From: Nitrosomonas sp. UBA6494
GTDB taxonomy: Bacteria > Pseudomonadota > Gammaproteobacteria > Burkholderiales > Nitrosomonadaceae
Direction of reading: 5' to 3'
Assembly (NCBI GenBank): GCA_002435335.1
Contig: DJMI01000055.1
Span: 7,617 to 24,289 of the forward strand
Length of the DNA stretch: 16,673 nt
In this document: positions 14,737 to 16,673 of the stretch, one piece after another
Layout of the letters: the number at the start of each line of letters is the position of its first letter
Position numbering within the stretch: position 1 is the first letter of the stretch
Position numbers and translations under genes: made by a program
Notes under the pieces: model-generated
Told to the model about the DNA's origin: nothing
The model's input: only the letters and a program-made list of their open reading frames with translations
The model's database searches: none

Positions 14737-15099
14737 CTATTTATTTGTTTTTGTGGGACGCTCGAATGCGATGACCTTGGCTGTCGATGGATTGGCCATT
14801 GCATTAAGGATTTTTCTCGGTTGCTTGAGCATATTCAGCAGGCCGTTTTCACTTAAAACATGCGTCCACATTTTTTGTGAAATTAGTACGCATGCAGCCA
14901 ATGGATTACCGGCTTGATTGCGAATTCGGTCGACTTGCCATTGTAAGCCTGTCATACGCGGTTTCAAGTGATCCGGTGCTTGCGCAATCAATTCGTCGAT
15001 CATTTGCCGACGCATGGCTTCAAATTTTTCCGGTTCCTGTTGTGCAATCTGAGACCAACTGTCAAAATCGAAATCAAGCGGTTTTTTTTCTTCACTCAT
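14737..15099 (-). CDS. Small DUF3135-family protein
   Basis: A 120-residue soluble protein with no signal peptide or membrane segment. The N-terminus (FDFDSWSQIAQQEPEKFEAMRRQMIDELIAQAP) and the LKPRMTGLQWQVDRIRNQAGNPLAACVLISQKMW block are the recognisable features of the DUF3135 family, found mainly in Beta- and Gammaproteobacteria; function is unknown. The ATG at 15099 fits the family start, though the upstream sequence is A-rich with no clear Shine-Dalgarno. It is followed on the same strand, after 102 bases, by the DUF4139 gene. That gap carries only a 13-codon frame (14678-14719) that I do not trust. Confidence 0.75.
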   Translation of the reverse strand: MSEEKKPLDFDFDSWSQIAQQEPEKFEAMRRQMIDELIAQAPDHLKPRMTGLQWQVDRIRNQAGNPLAACVLISQKMWTHVLSENGLLNMLKQPRKILNAMANPSTAKVIAFERPTKTNK

Positions 15100-15141
15100 G
15101 AGATTTTTTGCTGCTTTTCCCTGAAGCGTTGCTGATTCGCC

Positions 15142-15194
15142 GGTATTGTAACTCAGCTTGGCGTCGACATCGCCTAAAATTTTGTAACAATACC
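15142..15194. repeat. Nested inverted repeats upstream of the DUF3135 gene
   Basis: An outer pair of 11-base arms (15142-15152 and 15184-15194; GGTATTGTAAC against GTAACAATACC, one mismatch) encloses an inner GGCG/CGCC pair with a 7-base centre. It sits 43 bases before the DUF3135 start and 17 bases from the receptor terminator. It could be a two-tier operator or a structured leader. I cannot assign it to a known element. Confidence 0.35.
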
Positions 15195-15210
15195 TTCTGT
15201 TGATCGGACA

Positions 15211-15252
15211 TAATAAAACCGGAATTAATGGCGATTAATTCCGGTTTTATTA
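15211..15252. terminator. 19-bp perfect stem terminator behind the chemoreceptor gene
   Basis: TAATAAAACCGGAATTAAT (15211-15229) pairs without mismatch with 15234-15252 around a GGCG loop. The AAAACCGG/CCGGTTTT segments provide A- and T-tracts on both sides of the core, so it can stop transcription from either direction. It begins 26 bases after the end of the receptor gene, read on the minus strand. Confidence 0.8.
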
Positions 15253-15278
15253 GGGAGGTATTATCTGTTGAATCGGAC

Positions 15279-16673
15279 TTACTTGAATTGATCGGCCAAA
15301 CCGGAGATCGTTTTGACTTTATCGGTCATGTCCCGGCTGGCTGTCGATAGTTTTTCCACCAATTGTCCATTTTGTTGCGTCACTTCATCAATCTGGGATA
15401 TGGCTTGGTTGATTTGATCGATACCGTTGGCTTGTTCTTGCGACGATTGCGATATTTCCGCGACGATATCGGAGATTTTCTTCACGCTTTCGGTAATCGA
15501 TTTGAGTGAATTGGCGGATTGATTCACCAATTGTGAGCCGCTTTCCACTTTTGCTACGCTATCATTGATCAGTTCTTTGATTTGATTTGCAGATTCAGCG
15601 CTGCGACCAGCAAGGGTACGCACTTCGTTGGCAACGACCGCGAAGCCTCTGCCTTGTTCGCCGGCGCGTGCTGCTTCAACCGCAGCGTTCAGTGCTAGCA
15701 AGTTGGTTTGGAAAGCGATTTCATCAATGACATTGGTGATGTCGGCGATTTTCTTGCTGCTCTCATTAATTTGATTCATTGCCTGAATGGTGCTGGAAAC
15801 CACTGCGCCGCTTTGTTCTGCCTGTTTACGCGCTTCCGCAACCAAAGCATTGGCTTGCTTAGCGTTATCAGCGTTTTGTTGCACGGTAGAAGTAATTTCT
15901 TCCATGCTGGATGCGGTTTCTTCCAAGCTGGATGCTTGATTCTCCGTACGGCCTGAAAGATCCACACTGCCTGCGGCAATTTCGGATGCGGCATTTTCCA
16001 GTACTTCGGAGGATTCCTTGACACGGCCAATTGCGGTACGCAGTTTCGCGCTTTGGAAAATCTGCACGTATTCCAATTGGCCTATTTCATCGGTGCGCCC
16101 GGTGTATACATAGCGTGCGACCGGATCGTTGGCAATTTTTCGTGACTTTTCGGGCACTGTGCGCAAAGGCGCCAGAAATTGATGAATCATTGCGGAACTG
16201 AGCAGACTGCCCGTCAGGAATCCGGCAAGCGCGAACAATTGCGAAACTTCTCCAGCCAACGACAGCGCCATAAATAATAGAGCCATGACGCTGGATACGC
16301 CCAGGATGATTTTGTTGGTGAGGCTGATCGGGAACCGGGTCAATTTGACCGGATCCATTTTGGATCGCCGTTTGTCGTCGGGGGATTTTTTAGACATGAT
16401 CTTGGCGTACAGCGCTTCGGCGCGGTCGACCCAGATTTTCTCCGGCTTTACTCGCACTGATTGATAACCGATGATTTTGCCGTCCTCGTATTGGGGACTG
16501 GCAAATGCGTCGACCCAATAATGGTCGCCTGATTTGTGACGGTTTTTTACCATTCCCATCCAGGGATTACCCACTTTCAATGCTTCCCACAGCATGGCAT
16601 AGGCCTCCGGCGGTACATCGGGATGGCGGATGATATTGTGGTTTTTCAGCTCTAACTCTTCCCAGGTAAAGCC
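15279..16673 (-). CDS. Aer-like PAS methyl-accepting chemotaxis receptor, C-terminal 464 residues (5' end outside window)
   Basis: The frame is open to the right edge; at least the beginning of the PAS domain is missing. Visible residues 1 to about 80 are an Aer-type PAS domain (LKNHNIIRHPDVPPEAYAMLWEALK, PWMGMVKNRHKSGDHYWVDAFASP), the kind that binds FAD or haem and senses redox state or oxygen. Residues about 115-165 form a transmembrane hairpin with only a short loop, as in Aer, so there is no periplasmic ligand domain. A HAMP-like stretch follows (LAPLRTVPEKSRKIANDP). The signalling domain has the conserved hairpin tip EIAFQTNLLALNAAVEAARAGEQGRGFAVVANEVRTLAGRSA (about 318-358), which contacts CheA and CheW. 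Glutamate/glutamine-rich flanks are likely methylation sites. The C-terminus, GLADQFK, lacks a CheR-binding pentapeptide. The ligand cofactor cannot be told from this part. Confidence 0.92.
   Translation of the reverse strand, partial: GFTWEELELKNHNIIRHPDVPPEAYAMLWEALKVGNPWMGMVKNRHKSGDHYWVDAFASPQYEDGKIIGYQSVRVKPEKIWVDRAEALYAKIMSKKSPDDKRRSKMDPVKLTRFPISLTNKIILGVSSVMALLFMALSLAGEVSQLFALAGFLTGSLLSSAMIHQFLAPLRTVPEKSRKIANDPVARYVYTGRTDEIGQLEYVQIFQSAKLRTAIGRVKESSEVLENAASEIAAGSVDLSGRTENQASSLEETASSMEEITSTVQQNADNAKQANALVAEARKQAEQSGAVVSSTIQAMNQINESSKKIADITNVIDEIAFQTNLLALNAAVEAARAGEQGRGFAVVANEVRTLAGRSAESANQIKELINDSVAKVESGSQLVNQSANSLKSITESVKKISDIVAEISQSSQEQANGIDQINQAISQIDEVTQQNGQLVEKLSTASRDMTDKVKTISGLADQFK

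Overview
The window looks like a chromosomal segment of a Betaproteobacterium with roughly balanced base composition. My best guess is the Nitrosomonas/Nitrosomonadaceae neighbourhood. That rests on overall protein resemblance (long single-chain PurL, CbpA/CbpM, an Aer-like PAS chemoreceptor, a ChaN-PDZ protein) and is an inference. I see no rRNA, tRNA, CRISPR array, insertion sequence or phage gene. Coding density is high, and no gene-free stretch exceeds about 180 bases.

Layout, left to right. (1) 1-5964, minus strand: purL, then a ChaN/PDZ exported protein, then the start of an M1-type peptidase that runs off the left edge. The gaps are 30 and 15 bases, so the three could share a transcript. 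(2) 6058-6471, minus: a small four-helix membrane protein of unknown role. It is divergent from a Tat-exported PhoX/DUF839-type protein at 6573-7745, plus. (3) 7867-10757, plus: a tight operon of cbpA (J-domain co-chaperone, TTG start), cbpM (its modulator), trxC (zinc-binding thioredoxin 2) and a DegS/HtrA-like membrane-anchored protease. Gaps are 3, 7 and 13 bases. A good candidate heat-shock (sigma-32) promoter lies just upstream, so the operon reads as a protein-folding, redox and envelope-stress unit.

(4) 10767-12323, minus: an unusual single protein that appears to fuse a LicD-like phosphotransferase/nucleotidyltransferase domain to a CTP-type cytidylyltransferase domain. It is divergent from a small RTX calcium-binding protein (12462-13121, plus). 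The 138 bases between them hold a strong Fur-box palindrome overlapping perfect TATAAT hexamers on both strands, which predicts iron control of the RTX gene and possibly of the fusion gene. This divergon is the most interesting part of the window. (5) 13133-13168: a perfect 15-bp hairpin between convergent genes. (6) 13183-15099, minus: a secreted DUF4139 protein, preceded by a small DUF3135 protein. (7) 15211-15252: a perfect 19-bp stem terminator behind an Aer-like methyl-accepting chemotaxis receptor, whose 5' end lies beyond the right edge.

Starts were moved from the longest reading frame where a ribosome-binding site or family alignment argued for it (PhoX, cbpA, trxC, RTX, the four-helix protein and the fusion protein).
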